Below, piece by piece: positions 1-11,060 of a DNA stretch of 64,000 nt (positions within the stretch are counted from its first letter, which is position 1; each line of letters starts with the position of its first letter). Origin of the DNA: Tamarix chinensis. Lineage: Eukaryota; Streptophyta; Magnoliopsida; Caryophyllales; Tamaricaceae. Position numbers and translations under genes: made by a program. The notes below the pieces were generated by a model. The model had not been told where the DNA came from, did not search any database, and was given only the letters and a program-made list of their open reading frames with translations. The stretch spans positions 76,788,245 through 76,852,244 of the forward strand of contig CM060175.1 of assembly GCA_030549775.1 (NCBI GenBank). Reading direction: 5' to 3'.

Positions 1-18
1 AAGTGCACAGAAGCACTA

Positions 19-499
19 TGCTGTGAATTGAAATTAAGCTAGCACAACCGGCTAGGACTGGAATTAATTTCAATATTATTATAGCTGAATCAAATAGAAA
101 TAAGCAATTACAAAGTTTTCCTACTTTCGAGAGGTAGGAAGGCTCTCCCAATTTCTTTTCTCTGATTTTTCGATGCTCCTTTCCAGCCCCACCCCCCTCT
201 ATTTATCCTATAGCTTTAAGGAAGATATTCCCCATAACCACCTCCTTAAATCTCTCCTGAATATCTTTTAGAGAGATATTTGACATATCCATTCCTTAAA
301 TCTCTCTTAACCTGTATTTTTTACTAAAAACTAATAAATAAACTTTTACTAATAATAAAGCTACTTTCGAAGACTTAATAAAAAGACTGAAGACTTAATA
401 AAAAGACTTTACTACCCTTAATGACTTTTCTGCTCAGCTGTTCGAGACTTCCTCCTATTATATGTAAATATTACCGGTGGCTTAGGATGATTCATAACA
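19..499 (-). repeat. LTR, 3' copy of the TR-GAG-like element
   Basis: Direct repeat of 1793-2273, offset 1774 bp, with no difference noticed by eye. It reads TG at 19-20 and CA at 498-499. The flanking host bases 14-18 are CACTA. Because the element is on the minus strand this is its downstream LTR. The adjoining interior bases 500-511 read as a short G-rich run on the minus strand, a weak polypurine-tract candidate. Confidence 0.93.
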
Positions 500-529
500 T
501 TACCCCCGGCCCAAAGATTCACCTTGTCC

Positions 530-1764
530 TCAAGGTGGAAAGAAGGTCTGAGCCATTACTGAATTCAGGGAAACTTCGGTCTGCACAAACTCCTCAGGGA
601 CTGAAAATTTCAGACTTTCATCAGACTGCAACACTGCCTCATCCTCCTTGGTCAAGAGCACACTCAACTCCTTCGTTCTACACCTGTGATTAATTGACCA
701 CTTCTCATCACAGCGAAAACAAAGGCCCTGCTCTCGTTTTTGCTGTAGTTCCTTCTCACTCAACCGCCTAACTGGATTGTAGTTTTGGGGGCTTAAGTTG
801 GAAATTGTTGGGGCAGTATGGTTACCTCTTCCAATAAACGGTCCATACCCACTCCCTCCCTGATGCGTTGACCCAGCCTTTATCTTCTCATCTACCTTCA
901 GGGCTAGATCCATGGCCTGATCTAAAGTAGTAGGCCCCAGCAGCCGCAATTCTGCCCTGACCTCCCCTTTGAGCCCATTAATAAATTGCCCCTTAGCAAT
1001 TTCCTCAAGTACCCTGTCCAGTGGGGCCATTAGCTCAATAAATTTCCTTCTGTAATCAGCAACCGACCCTACCTGTTGGTGATCCAGCCATTGCTCATAA
1101 AGAGTACCAGTGGATGTTGATCGAAACTGCCGAGGATCATCATTCTCATCTCCTCCCACCTCCGCAAGGGTCTCCTTTTATGCTCATACTGATACCATAA
1201 CAGAGCATCCCCTTCTAATGCTATCACAGCAGCTTCAAGCTTTTCTTCTTCACCCAAGCGATAAAAATCAAAATACTCAGCCCTTAATATCCATCCATCT
1301 GGGTTGGTCCCACTGAATAAGGGTAAATCAAGCTTTTTGCAGCGCCACTGGTTACCCCCTCCTGCCCATCCACCACCAGTTTCTTCTCTTCCTCTGCCCT
1401 CAGCGCTTGCTCCAACATAGCTTGAGTTTCCCAGTGTGTGATCAGTGGTTTTTAAGGTGGAGAGGGTATCCCTCACCTCATCACGAATCTGGGTGATCAT
1501 CATCTCCTGGTTTTCTTTGGTGCTGGAAATTCTGCCTTCCACCTTCGATGCCAGGGTGTTAAGATCCTCCCCTAGCCTTGCAGTGGCTTTTTCCAGGCTT
1601 GTTGCAATCTGGACGGCCAGAGTTTGCTGCAATTCACGTGCTGCACCGTTCATTGCGGTCATCACTTGCTCTGATATGGAAGCCCTTAGAGACTCTAGTT
1701 CCTGCTCCACTTGATCGATCCTCTGGTTTTGGTTTGGAGCCATGGAATTTTTTTTTTCTCTCAC
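530..1764 (-). pseudogene. gag: Gag of the TR-GAG-like element, split by a frameshift
   Basis: Two overlapping minus-strand frames together make a plant Ty3/gypsy-type Gag. The first (1764 down to 1069) starts with a lysine-rich segment, an internal Met at 1743, a glutamine/glutamate-rich coiled-coil-like N terminus and the start of the retrotransposon gag domain (tryptophan-rich, WILRAEYF and LLWYQY). The second (1159 down to 530) continues that domain from RQFRSTS, followed by a basic linker and a zinc-knuckle-like motif at its residues 147-160 (CFRC then HRC). The switch lies at roughly 1130-1150, inside the overlap. No protease or polymerase follows. The shift could be a simple mutation; a programmed shift is less likely because both halves are needed for one domain. 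As Gag it would form particles and bind element RNA in the cytoplasm. Confidence 0.85.
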
Positions 1765-1776
1765 TTGGATCTTGCT

Positions 1777-1788
1777 GCTCTGATACCA
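1777..1788 (-). promoter_or_regulatory. Primer-binding site complementary to tRNA-iMet
   Basis: On the minus strand this reads TGGTATCAGAGC, the 12-base primer site complementary to the 3' end of plant initiator methionine tRNA. It begins four bases inside the LTR boundary at 1793. Its orientation fixes the element's transcription direction as minus. Confidence 0.93.
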
Positions 1789-1792
1789 AATT

Positions 1793-2273
1793 TGCTGTGA
1801 ATTGAAATTAAGCTAGCACAACCGGCTAGGACTGGAATTAATTTCAATATTATTATAGCTGAATCAAATAGAAATAAGCAATTACAAAGTTTTCCTACTT
1901 TCGAGAGGTAGGAAGGCTCTCCCAATTTCTTTTCTCTGATTTTTCGATGCTCCTTTCCAGCCCCACCCCCCTCTATTTATCCTATAGCTTTAAGGAAGAT
2001 ATTCCCCATAACCACCTCCTTAAATCTCTCCTGAATATCTTTTAGAGAGATATTTGACATATCCATTCCTTAAATCTCTCTTAACCTGTATTTTTTACTA
2101 AAAACTAATAAATAAACTTTTACTAATAATAAAGCTACTTTCGAAGACTTAATAAAAAGACTGAAGACTTAATAAAAAGACTTTACTACCCTTAATGACT
2201 TTTCTGCTCAGCTGTTCGAGACTTCCTCCTATTATATGTAAATATTACCGGTGGCTTAGGATGATTCATAACA
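1793..2273 (-). repeat. LTR, 5' copy of the TR-GAG-like element
   Basis: Second copy of the 481-bp LTR, followed by CACTA at 2274-2278. On the minus strand it precedes the primer-binding site, so it would carry the promoter. A GGATAAATAG stretch near 1974-1983 (minus-strand reading) is a possible TATA element. That last point is inference. Confidence 0.93.
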
Positions 2274-2278
2274 CACTA

Positions 2279-3444
2279 TTACCATCTGGTGTTTCGGCAG
2301 TTATCAGTCTATATACTTCATACAGCAGAAGCTAAAAGTCAAAAATCCAAGACTACGAAATCCTATGTTTGAAAGCTGGATGGTGACTTCAGCATTTTGA
2401 TCTGGAAAATGACATAGTAGAGGAAAAACTGTATTATAGATGAGCAGATTTCTTGAAACTTAATCTTTCCAAAAAGTACATTCATAAGAAGGTTACTAAT
2501 AAATGCATATCAAAAGCTTTCCCGGCCAGCCTCTAGCTTCAACATAGAATTGGATCATCTAACATTTCTCGTAAAGGTGCCAAAACTTGTTCAGTTCCTT
2601 AATTACAGTACAAACATAAGGTAGATCCAACAGCCATGGAATTCTCAAATTCCTTCAAAAGGGGGAAAAAAAAGGAAGGCAAGTCTGTGAGAAAAAATAA
2701 ATTCCCTCTTGGTAGCAATGATTTAGACCCTACTCAGTAATTTTCTTTCCCTTTTTTTTAAAAAAAACAAGGATGTGGTGACTACAAAAACTGCCTGGAT
2801 TCCATGGGTCTCTTGCCTCCTCACTTTAACCATTATTTGCTACTGATCCAGGTTCCATCATAGAGAGTTTTAATTATCATCCTTCCTCTTTGTTATCTGA
2901 TCAATAAGGTACTAACAACATTGAGTACATGCCTTGTAACTACAAGTAAAAGCCTCCATGGCAGATCTTCCTCTTTTCAGATATCACATATTAGGTGGTG
3001 ATCATGTCAATTCACTCATCTGCAAAACGTTTGCATCTAAAATTTTATATGTAGAGAAAAGCCACATGAAAATCATCTTTAAGAAAGGTTAGCAGCAATG
3101 ATAATTTAAAAAAAAAGGGAATTTCTTAGAGAATTCCCATGAAAGCACAATAAACTTGTACAGCATACCCCCACCTTACCCACCTGAATTAAACAGCATT
3201 GCCACTATCATCTATAGCAAAATAGGGATAGTTCAAAAAAAATTTGTAGGGACTTGCCATGTACTTGTAATCTTTCCACAAAAATGCATGCAGAAACATC
3301 TTTATCAGCATGACCATTCAACACAAACAAAGGTCTTAAAGAAATAATAAATAAGAATGATCTTATCTTCTGTGAAAATTCATTACAAACAAAGGCTCCA
3401 AAATATACTCCTTTGGACATTAAAATAAAATAAAATAAAATAAA
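2279..3444. other. Non-coding or unrecognised stretch
   Basis: No credible open reading frame or known repeat was recognised. Composition is moderately AT-rich. A (TAAAA)n simple repeat ends the stretch near 3421-3445. It may be part of a minus-strand transcription unit whose upstream end is near 5600, but no exon could be supported. Confidence 0.4.
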
Positions 3445-4078
3445 TAAATCATCATCAACGACTTCTTATTGGATTTGAATACGATAACAATAATGAATTA
3501 TTCAGTGAGGGAAGAGTCTCAACGGAATAAAAAATTAAATAGAAGGGCCACTGGTCATAAAATACACTAGCATAAAGGGCTTGCCATTTATCCTACTTTT
3601 CATCTACAAATTCACACAATCTGCTAAACAAACCCTGCTCATGACTTCCCACACTGAATTTCCACCAACAAATCCCTTTCTCTACTCTAAACCACGTATA
3701 ACCATCACTGAAGAACCACTCTATGGATTTGTAAAAGAGGGAAAGAGTTAATATATTGGTATGCGCAACTCTCTACAAATTAACCCTGAATCAAAAGTGA
3801 GGGGAAAAATTAAGTACAAAACCTTGGATCCACATATAGAGGCTAACAATTTTAACACATATTCACAGGAGACTACAATAGAAAAATATATAGCATAAGA
3901 ACCGTAGACAATAACACTAATAAAACTATTCATATTAACAACATAGAGTTCACAATAGAATTAGTAGAATCCTTGCTCTAGTTTCAATTGTTTATTCTTC
4001 TTTTGCAGTTTCTCTTGCTTGATATGTACGTCTCTATGACCCAACAACAGACCCTAAAGCACCTATCACAATAAGATC
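3445..4078 (+). repeat. Left arm of a ~600-bp imperfect inverted duplication
   Basis: This arm matches the reverse complement of 4205-4795 over essentially its whole length at roughly 75-80% identity by eye. It runs from a block ending TGGATTTGAATA to a block ending TATCACAATAAG. Part of it (about 3630-3740) can be read as a short peptide-like segment (LYSKP then an EEPLYGF-like stretch) that is partly shared with the other arm, so the duplicated unit may derive from an exon. No protein family was recognised. Confidence 0.8.
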
Positions 4079-4204
4079 ATCAACTAATCAATTGAAAAAG
4101 AGCTTGAAGATCAATAACATATTTGAATACACAAGGACGACGTTACTCCAAAGCTTAATTAAAGTGCTTGAGTAAGAGCAAAAGAGATGGGAAATAAAAC
4201 ATTT

Positions 4205-4795
4205 TCTTATTGTGATAGATGCATCCAAGTTTATTATTGGATCATAGAGATTGGAAATATCAAGCAATAGAAACCGAAGAAGAAGAACAAACAATTGCAA
4301 CTAAAGCAAGGTCTCTGCTAATTCTGTGATGAATTCTATGTTGTTAATATCAATAGTTTCATTAGTGTCATGGTCTGCAATTCTCATGTTTAATATTTTC
4401 TACTGCAGCCTTAGTGTGAATGTGTCTAAAATTGTCAGCCTTGATTCCCAACTTAATTTGTTTCCTTGCTTTTGATTCCACGTTAGTTCATGGCAAGTTG
4501 AGCATACCAATAGAATAACACTTTCCCTCTTCTGCAAATTCATGGAGTGGTTCTTGGACGATGATTATAAGAGGCTTAGAGTAGAGAAAGTGACTTGTTG
4601 ATGGATGGTCAGCGTGGGGAGTCATGAGCAGGTTCTGCTAAGCAATTGTGTGAATTTATAGCTGAAAAATATGATATAGGTTAGCTGAAAATAGTACATA
4701 CATACCGGTAGTCCTATTTATCTTTCTATTCCGTACAGACTTTCCCTCACTGAATAATTCATTGTTATTGTATTCATATCCAACAAGGACTCGTC
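4205..4795 (-). repeat. Right arm of the imperfect inverted duplication
   Basis: Reverse-complement partner of 3445-4078, separated from it by a spacer of about 126 bp (4079-4204). Landmark matches include the CTCTACTCTAA block, the GAACCACTC block and the CACAATAAGA block at the inner end. A transcript crossing both arms could fold into a long imperfect hairpin. The inward-facing ends show no target duplication that I could identify. Confidence 0.8.
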
Positions 4796-5359
4796 AATAA
4801 TTCTAGATATCCGGTATCCGATACCACAACAAAAGGCCAGATTTTACTTTTGATGGTTATATGCAATCTAATGTTATTAAAAATAATTCTCGATAAAATA
4901 ATATATAGATAAAAGCAAAACATAGGATAAAAACTTGTACAAGACTGGAATTTGAGGCATATAATGTAACTGGTGAATATGGTGATTTCGTTGCTTAAAG
5001 TCCACTTATGCCTCTATTTCCAATAACGCACTTGCTTAAATACTTGACAGGGCGCATCCCTAGTTTCAGTTAGAGGAAATTGTACCGATAACAAAGGTTC
5101 ATCCCTCTGCTTAAATTCCAAGACAAATGTCTACTAAATGAACACCAGCACTCAATAAAGTAATATCCAAAGAAACAGAGGTGATATCAAATAATCAGAG
5201 GCAGCTATAACAAAATCAGAGACAAATCTATAACAATTCCATACGAAACTTGAACCAAAAACAAGGAGAGGTGTGAAATAATGAACAAAATTGGCAATAT
5301 AATTGGCTCGTATATTAACAACAAATGGAGAAACAACCCTCGACTCACTTTCAGTAGCA

Positions 5360-5600
5360 ATACAAAACCTGAAGCACCCGGTAGCTAGAACCGAACAAGA
5401 AAGATCAGAATCAGCGAAAGTATGAAGAACGATCAGACGAGGAGAAGAATCAGCGATATCTTAGGATGACGAGGCGGACAGAAGCGAAGGTTAGAGAGGG
5501 AACAGAGAACGAGCTGCCGAGGTCATGACTGGGTAGCGAGAACAGTCGACAACGGGACGTCGGATAGGTTAGGGTTATGTTAGTGACTGTGTCTTTTTGT
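5360..5600 (-). promoter_or_regulatory. Possible 5' end of a minus-strand transcription unit
   Basis: Read on the minus strand, this segment is pyrimidine-rich like a plant 5' UTR, contains a telo-box-like AACCCTAACC near 5563-5572, and has a candidate splice donor (AAAG then GTGAGT) near 5345-5350. The first ATG (near 5526-5528) opens only a very short frame, so no product can be named. It is adjacent to AT-rich intergenic DNA at 5600-5860. It could be the leader of a non-coding RNA or of a decayed gene. Confidence 0.3.
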
Positions 5601-5870
5601 GTGGGAGTAAAACGTTGAGGAATTTTTTTTAATTTCTTATATGAAATATTTAATATTAATATATATTTATTTAAAAATTTAATTTTAATTAAACTATATA
5701 AGATATATATAATATAAAAATAATTTTTTTCTTTTATTATTTCCGTACAAAATAAGTATTAAATATTAAAAATTAATATAATCGAAGTAAATAAAGGTGT
5801 ATTGAATGATATTAATTTAATGAAATTTATACTCATTTATTAAATAGATTTTTTTATAATAACTTAGGTA

Positions 5871-6044
5871 CTACCACCACAATCACTACCAACTCTTTCT
5901 CCACCTCCACCTCCGCAACCAACTCCTCCTCCTCTAGCTCCACCTTATCCACCATAACCACCACCACAACCAACTACTCCTCATCCTTCTCTACCACCTC
6001 TGTCACAACCAAAATCACCACCTTGTCTATCACAACAATTGTAA
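5871..6044 (+). pseudogene. Proline-rich protein relic
   Basis: A 58-codon frame made almost entirely of Pro, Ser, Thr, Gln and Leu codons (PPPPPQPTPPP style) ends at TAA 6042-6044. It is interrupted once by an in-frame TAA about half way along. The composition recalls extensin or other cell-wall proline-rich proteins. No signal peptide or start codon lies in frame next to it, and the flanks are AT-rich, so this is a decayed fragment or a low-complexity coincidence. Confidence 0.4.
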
Positions 6045-6071
6045 TTTTATTATATAGTTCATTGTTACAAT

Positions 6072-6377
6072 TAGGGGTGTGCATCAGTTTAAAATTGGAT
6101 CAGATTGGAATCTGATTAAGGATTGAAATTTTTTTAAGCTAGGATCGGGGACAGGACTGGGCCTAAACTAGTTGGAACTATAATCAATTGATTACATGTT
6201 TTTTAGATAAAATATTAATAAGATTTCTAGTCGGACTAGATAGGACCAAAACTAGTTAAGGATAGAAATGTTTTTACTTCAAGACTAAAACCTAAACCGA
6301 AGACTAAAATACCGGTCAAGTCTTGGACCAGAATATGAAATAATCAATCGGTCTAGACTGATTTGTGAACACACCTA
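6072..6377. mobile_element. hAT-like MITE
   Basis: The 306-bp unit starts TAGGGGTGTGCA and its other end, read in reverse complement, starts TAGGTGTGTTCAC, giving short imperfect terminal inverted repeats of the plant hAT type. Flanking octamers GTTACAAT (6064-6071) and GCTACAAC (6378-6385) agree at 6 of 8 positions, consistent with an aged 8-bp hAT target duplication. There is no coding capacity. The interior is rich in short CTAGTT/GGACTAG motifs. Confidence 0.65.
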
Positions 6378-6385
6378 GCTACAAC

Positions 6386-6809
6386 ATCCATTTATCTATC
6401 TAGTTAGTTTAAAGATATTTTTTTCTTACAAACAAAATAAATCACATACAACACAATTAAGAAAGACACTCATCATCATTCATTAAAAACAAGCTCAATA
6501 AGTCAAATAACATCCTACCTTTAACACAAAATCAATAAAATCCAAAGATGCTCGTTATCATCCACAATATAAACTCAAAAGGTGCACAAAATGTTCAACA
6601 TCTTACAATTGATCCACGATCCACAAAGATACATGATTCATCATCTTACAAGCAATAGAAATTCAAGTGTCTTAAAGCACACATAAAGGGAATGTTATGA
6701 TTTGTCAATGATTTGTGATTGTGTTAGTATAAGCTATAATGCAAATTGATGTTGTTCTAACTGATATGCATTTAGTACATCATAGTTTACACAATTCTTT
6801 GAAAGATAG
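6386..6809. other. AT-rich intergenic DNA
   Basis: No gene, structured RNA or known repeat was recognised between the hAT-like MITE and the left end of giant LTR copy A. Confidence 0.4.
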
Positions 6810-7134
6810 TGTAATCCCTCAAAATTTTAAAAACATATAATTTAATGAATAACTTTTATTTGGGATAAATCAATTTTTAAAATTATTTAATTTAATTATT
6901 TTATAGATTTTTGAGTATATAAAATTAGATAGGAATATTTAATAAATTAAAATAAATATTTTGTTATTTTATCATACTCGTTTTATTTAAATAAATTCCC
7001 AAACCAATATTTTTCCTTAAAATTAACCTTTTTAAACCCATATATTTAATTATATTAAATTAAATTATTAAATAAATTTATTACCCAAAATTATTACACT
7101 ATATTATTTTATAAATTAAATTATTATAATTTTT

Positions 7135-8340
7135 CCTATTTTTCCTTTTCCTTTTTCCCTTTTTCTTTTCTTTCTCCTTTTTCTCCTTTTCCTCCTTTCT
7201 TTCTTTTTTTTTCCTTTTTCTCCCCTCGGGCCGCCAGCACCCAGCCTGCTCTCCCCTTCCCCCTGCTGCTAGGCCTCCGTCCCACTCCCTTCCCTCCTCT
7301 CTTTCTCTTGTGCACAGCCTAGCCCCTACTTTCCTTTTCTTTTCTTTTCCTTTCCCTCTCCTACCCGAGTCAACCCAATTCCTCCTTCTTCTTTTTTACC
7401 TTGACCGGCCTACTGCTGCTTCCCTCTCCTCTCCCTTCCTACCTTCTTCCAGCTGGCACCCTGACCTGTCTTCTACGCCCGACGTAGCACGCCCCTCGAC
7501 ACCACACCTAGCCACCGCTCTACTACCACCACCGCAACCCTCCCTCCCTCTCTCTCTCCCCCATCCCTTTTTTCACCATTTTAGACCAAGCTAGCCATGC
7601 ACCTCCATCATGCATGGCCTCGCTTTCCTCTTCTTCCTTTCCCTCTCCCTGCCACCCTACAACCTGCCATTGACTGACCGCCTTTTGCCCTCTCCTTCCT
7701 CTCCTTTTTCTTCTCTTCACGAGCCCCCTTTTCTGCCCCATTTTTTCAAGCCTTCCCCTTCCCCCAATTCTTTTCTCTCCTTATCTTCTCCTTCCAATTC
7801 CATCCCTGTTTTGCACCACCGCCTCCCTTCGCTACTTCCACCCCTGCACCACCCCCTGTTGCCCTCTACCTCAGCCCTAAACCACCACACCACCCCTTGA
7901 GCCCCTTGTAGCCCACCTTCTTCCACCCCTATTCTTTTTCTCTCTTTTTTCTTCCTTCTTGGCAACCTCCCTGCAACCCCTCTTTCCACCGTTGTCCCAC
8001 CACCACTGCCGCCACCTGAGCCACCATCCTAGTCCTTATAACCCCCTCTACCACCCCCACACCTCTTTTAGCCGAAACCAACACCCTCACCCCCTCTTTT
8101 TTCCCCTCTCTTTTCCTTCCTTCTTAGCCACGCCCACCTCGATAGCCCCCCTTTACAGCCTCACCGCCGCCACCTCCGCCACCCTTGGCTACCAACAACC
8201 CATCCCTGACCACCACTTACACCCCATCTTCACCCTTGAACCCTTCTCTTGCCCTAAATCCCCCTCCATCTACCTTCTCTCCTGGCCCCAAAAATCCAAC
8301 CTGAAAATAGCCCCTCCTTCCTTTTCTTCATGGCACCTTT
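7135..8340 (+). repeat. Pyrimidine-rich module of copy A
   Basis: About 1.2 kb of strongly C/T-biased top strand with CCNCC clusters. All frames read as Pro/Ser/Leu- or (bottom strand) Arg/Gly/Glu-rich junk without conserved domains. The same module occurs at the same relative place in every other copy, so it belongs to the LTR and is not a gene. Confidence 0.8.
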
Positions 8341-8369
8341 AACCCTTCCACCTTTGTTTTTGCATGCAG

Positions 8370-8393
8370 CTCATGCTGCATGAGCAGTATGGG
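8370..8393 (+). other. Conserved LTR stem-loop in copy A
   Basis: CTCATGCTGC, loop ATGA, then GCAGTATGGG: a 10-bp stem with about two mismatches. It sits just after the pyrimidine-rich module, as in copies B, D and F. Copy A carries the most degraded version of those four. Confidence 0.6.
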
Positions 8394-9049
8394 CTGCTAC
8401 ATGCATTGGTTATTTTAGTTTATAAATTTTAAGGTATAATAATATTTAAGTTATGTATTTTATTAATTAAGTTTTATAAAGTCTTATACTTTTGGATTTT
8501 CTTATTTCTAATGTGATAAATATTGATATTATTTTTAGGTGTTTATTTTCCTATTTAAAGCTTGAATCCTTAATCAGGATACCGGTAAAGTTCTATTTTT
8601 TTAGAATTAAGGTAATCGTTAAACCCCACTTAAACGCATGGATAAACGTATACTAGCACATTAGGGTTTTAATATGTTATCTTGTATGATATATATATAT
8701 ATATTGTTTGATATATTATATGTAGTTGCTTATATTGATTGATAAAAAGGAAAGCATGATAATTTATATGCTATGTGTGGAAATATTGCTTAAGGAGACA
8801 ATTTAGTTATTAATGAAAAATATTAAGCACTTATCTATGATGTGTTATGTTATTTTGACTATTAATGCATGAATAATATTATTGTGAGCCTTAGGGGCAT
8901 TTTAGTAATATGTCTTGTGCAAGAGTGTGGCCTAATATGTGTGGGTGCTAATGAGTATTATATTAAAATATAATAGTCGGTGGAGTTGGATAATGAGAAC
9001 GGAGTATTAATATTACTACTTCATGTAGTGATGATAACTTAATAAAAGT

Positions 9050-9930
9050 GGTGTAATAAAAGGGTAAAATGGTAATTTTTGTAAGTAAAAGGATAAAATG
9101 GTAATTTTGAAAGTAAGGGGAAAATATAAATTTTATAAGTGAAATGGCATTATGGTAATTTTAGAGGTAAAGGGTAAAATGGTAATTTTGTAAGTAAAGG
9201 GTATTAGGGTAATTTCGGAAGTAAAGGACAAAATGGTAATTTTGTAAATAAAAGGGTAAAGTGGTAATTATAATATTAAAAAAGGGTAATTTGGTAATTA
9301 TAATAATAGAGACAGGTAAAATGATAATTTAATAAAAGAGAATGATGAAATGATAAGTTGGTGTAAAGGAAGGGTAAAATGATAAAAATTTAATAAAAGA
9401 GAAAAGAAAAATGGTAAGTTGGTGTAAAGGAAGGTAAAATGATAATTTAATAAAAGAGAAGGGTAAAATGGTAATTTGATGTGAAGGAAGGGTAAATGGG
9501 TAATTATAATAATGGAGAAGGGTAAATTGGTAATTATGATAATGAAGAAGGATAATTTGGTAATTTAATCAACTAAAGGATAAATTGGTAATTATGATCA
9601 CGGAGAAGGGTAATATGGTAATTATGATAATGGAGAGAAGGGTAATTTGGTAATTATGATAATGAAGAAGGGTAATTTGACCAACAAAAGGGCAATTTGG
9701 TAATAATAACAAAGGAGAAGGACAAATTGGTAATCTAACCAACCAAATGGAAACGTGGTATGCATAACGACCATGAAGGGTAATTGGTGACCTAATAAGT
9801 ATGAGAGATAACTTGGTAACTTAAACCGAACAAGGGGTAATTTGGTAATTATGCAACATGAAGGGTAATATGGTAAATTGGCAAGTAAGGAAGGGATAAC
9901 TTAATAATTATACAAGCAAGGGGTAAATTA
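9050..9930 (+). repeat. GGTAATTT degenerate tandem array of copy A
   Basis: Dozens of imperfect units of about 20-45 bp around the core AAGGGTAAWWTGGTAATT, alternating with runs such as ATGATAATGGAG. No unit is long enough or conserved enough to be a classical satellite. The array occurs at the same place in copies B, C, D and F. Confidence 0.85.
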
Positions 9931-10629
9931 GTAACTCGTATCTAATATGTTGATGGGATAATAAAGTTTTGTAATAAGACTCAAGTAACACTGAATATTA
10001 AGATAATGGTATTTAGTAAGTATCACGAGAACAAATCCTAAATCAGAATTGGATGAGGTTATGATGGCCTTAATGATTCCTCTGTGTTATCCTAGATAAT
10101 TGTTTGAATAAGAAATACTTAATGATATCAGAACGATTGAAAGTGAATAAATATTTGATTGTTGTGCTTTTCGTGATCACCTTAATTAAGACACTAATAC
10201 TTAAAGTGAATGACATTGAGATCAGGAATGGTAGCTTTTAAGAGGTCGCTACCCCAAAGATGTGGTTTAGCCCATGATTATTCTAGTATTTATTGGTATC
10301 CCTTTGTACCCCAACCAGGTCTTATATCTTACTTTATCTAGCTCTACGGACCTATTTAGGGGGTATGAATACTTATAGATTAGGTGTTCTTGTCGGTAGG
10401 GTACTAAGTAGCTTTATGCACCAGTACGACCAGGGTGCCTTTGCGTCCCTGTGTTAATGGTTGTAAGGTACTGAGTAGCTTGTATGCTCCAGTGCAACTG
10501 GTGTACCTTTGTGTCTCAAGATCTTGATCTCCCATCCGAGGAAAATAAATGGAACTATTGTGCTGATTAAAAGGAAAAAACACTAATCATGAAAGTAAAA
10601 GATTAATGAGTCGGGCCCAGTTGAACTAT

Positions 10630-11060
10630 ATTATGAGTACTGGTCCACAGGATATTATAGTGGTTCGGGAGCGTTTTGTCCTAGAAGATGATTATGGGTA
10701 CCGGTCCACTGGATATAATAGTGGCCCAGGATGTATTTCGGTTTGCTGGCGATAATAGTGGCTTAGAAACGTGTTGTCTTGGACTATGTTTATATGTATT
10801 TCGGTCCGTCGGCGATAATAGCGGGAGATCCCAAGCTCAATAAATATAATTTGGTTATGAATAAATTATAGAAAAAATACTAATCACTTATAGTAGAACA
10901 CCATGCGAGTTGGGACCAGACCGATCCACTGGCATATAATAGTGGTCAGGTGCATTCTGCCCTGTATGTGACTGATCCACTAGCATATAATAGTGGTTAA
11001 GTGTATTCTGCCCTGTATGTGACCGAGCCACCGACTATAATAGTGGGGTTTCTGCACTCG
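10630..11060 (+). repeat. CCGGTCCACCGG-type boxes of copy A
   Basis: Several spaced copies of a box of the form GGTCCACYGG, A/T spacer, AATAATAGTGG, mutated here (for example GATCCACTGGCATATAATAGTGG). Spacing is about 55-65 bp. The array is shared with the other giant LTR copies. Confidence 0.75.

Larger units (their letters stand above)
19..2273 (-). mobile_element. Non-autonomous Ty3/gypsy-type LTR retrotransposon carrying only gag (TR-GAG-like)
   Basis: Two direct 481-bp repeats (19-499 and 1793-2273) bound the element. Each begins TG and ends CA, and they look identical base for base. The host pentamer CACTA is present at 14-18 and at 2274-2278, a perfect target-site duplication. A primer-binding site lies just inside the right-hand LTR on the minus strand, so the element reads right to left. 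The 1.3-kb interior encodes only a Gag-like protein; protease, reverse transcriptase, RNase H and integrase are absent. The whole element is 2255 bp. This matches the known class of terminal-repeat retrotransposons with a GAG domain, which must borrow enzymes from an autonomous relative. Identical LTRs suggest a recent insertion. The autonomous partner is not in this window. Confidence 0.93.

Noticed and set aside
9050..9930. CRISPR-like spaced repeats
   Set aside because: Units and spacers are both degenerate and AT-rich, and the context is a plant LTR; not a CRISPR array.
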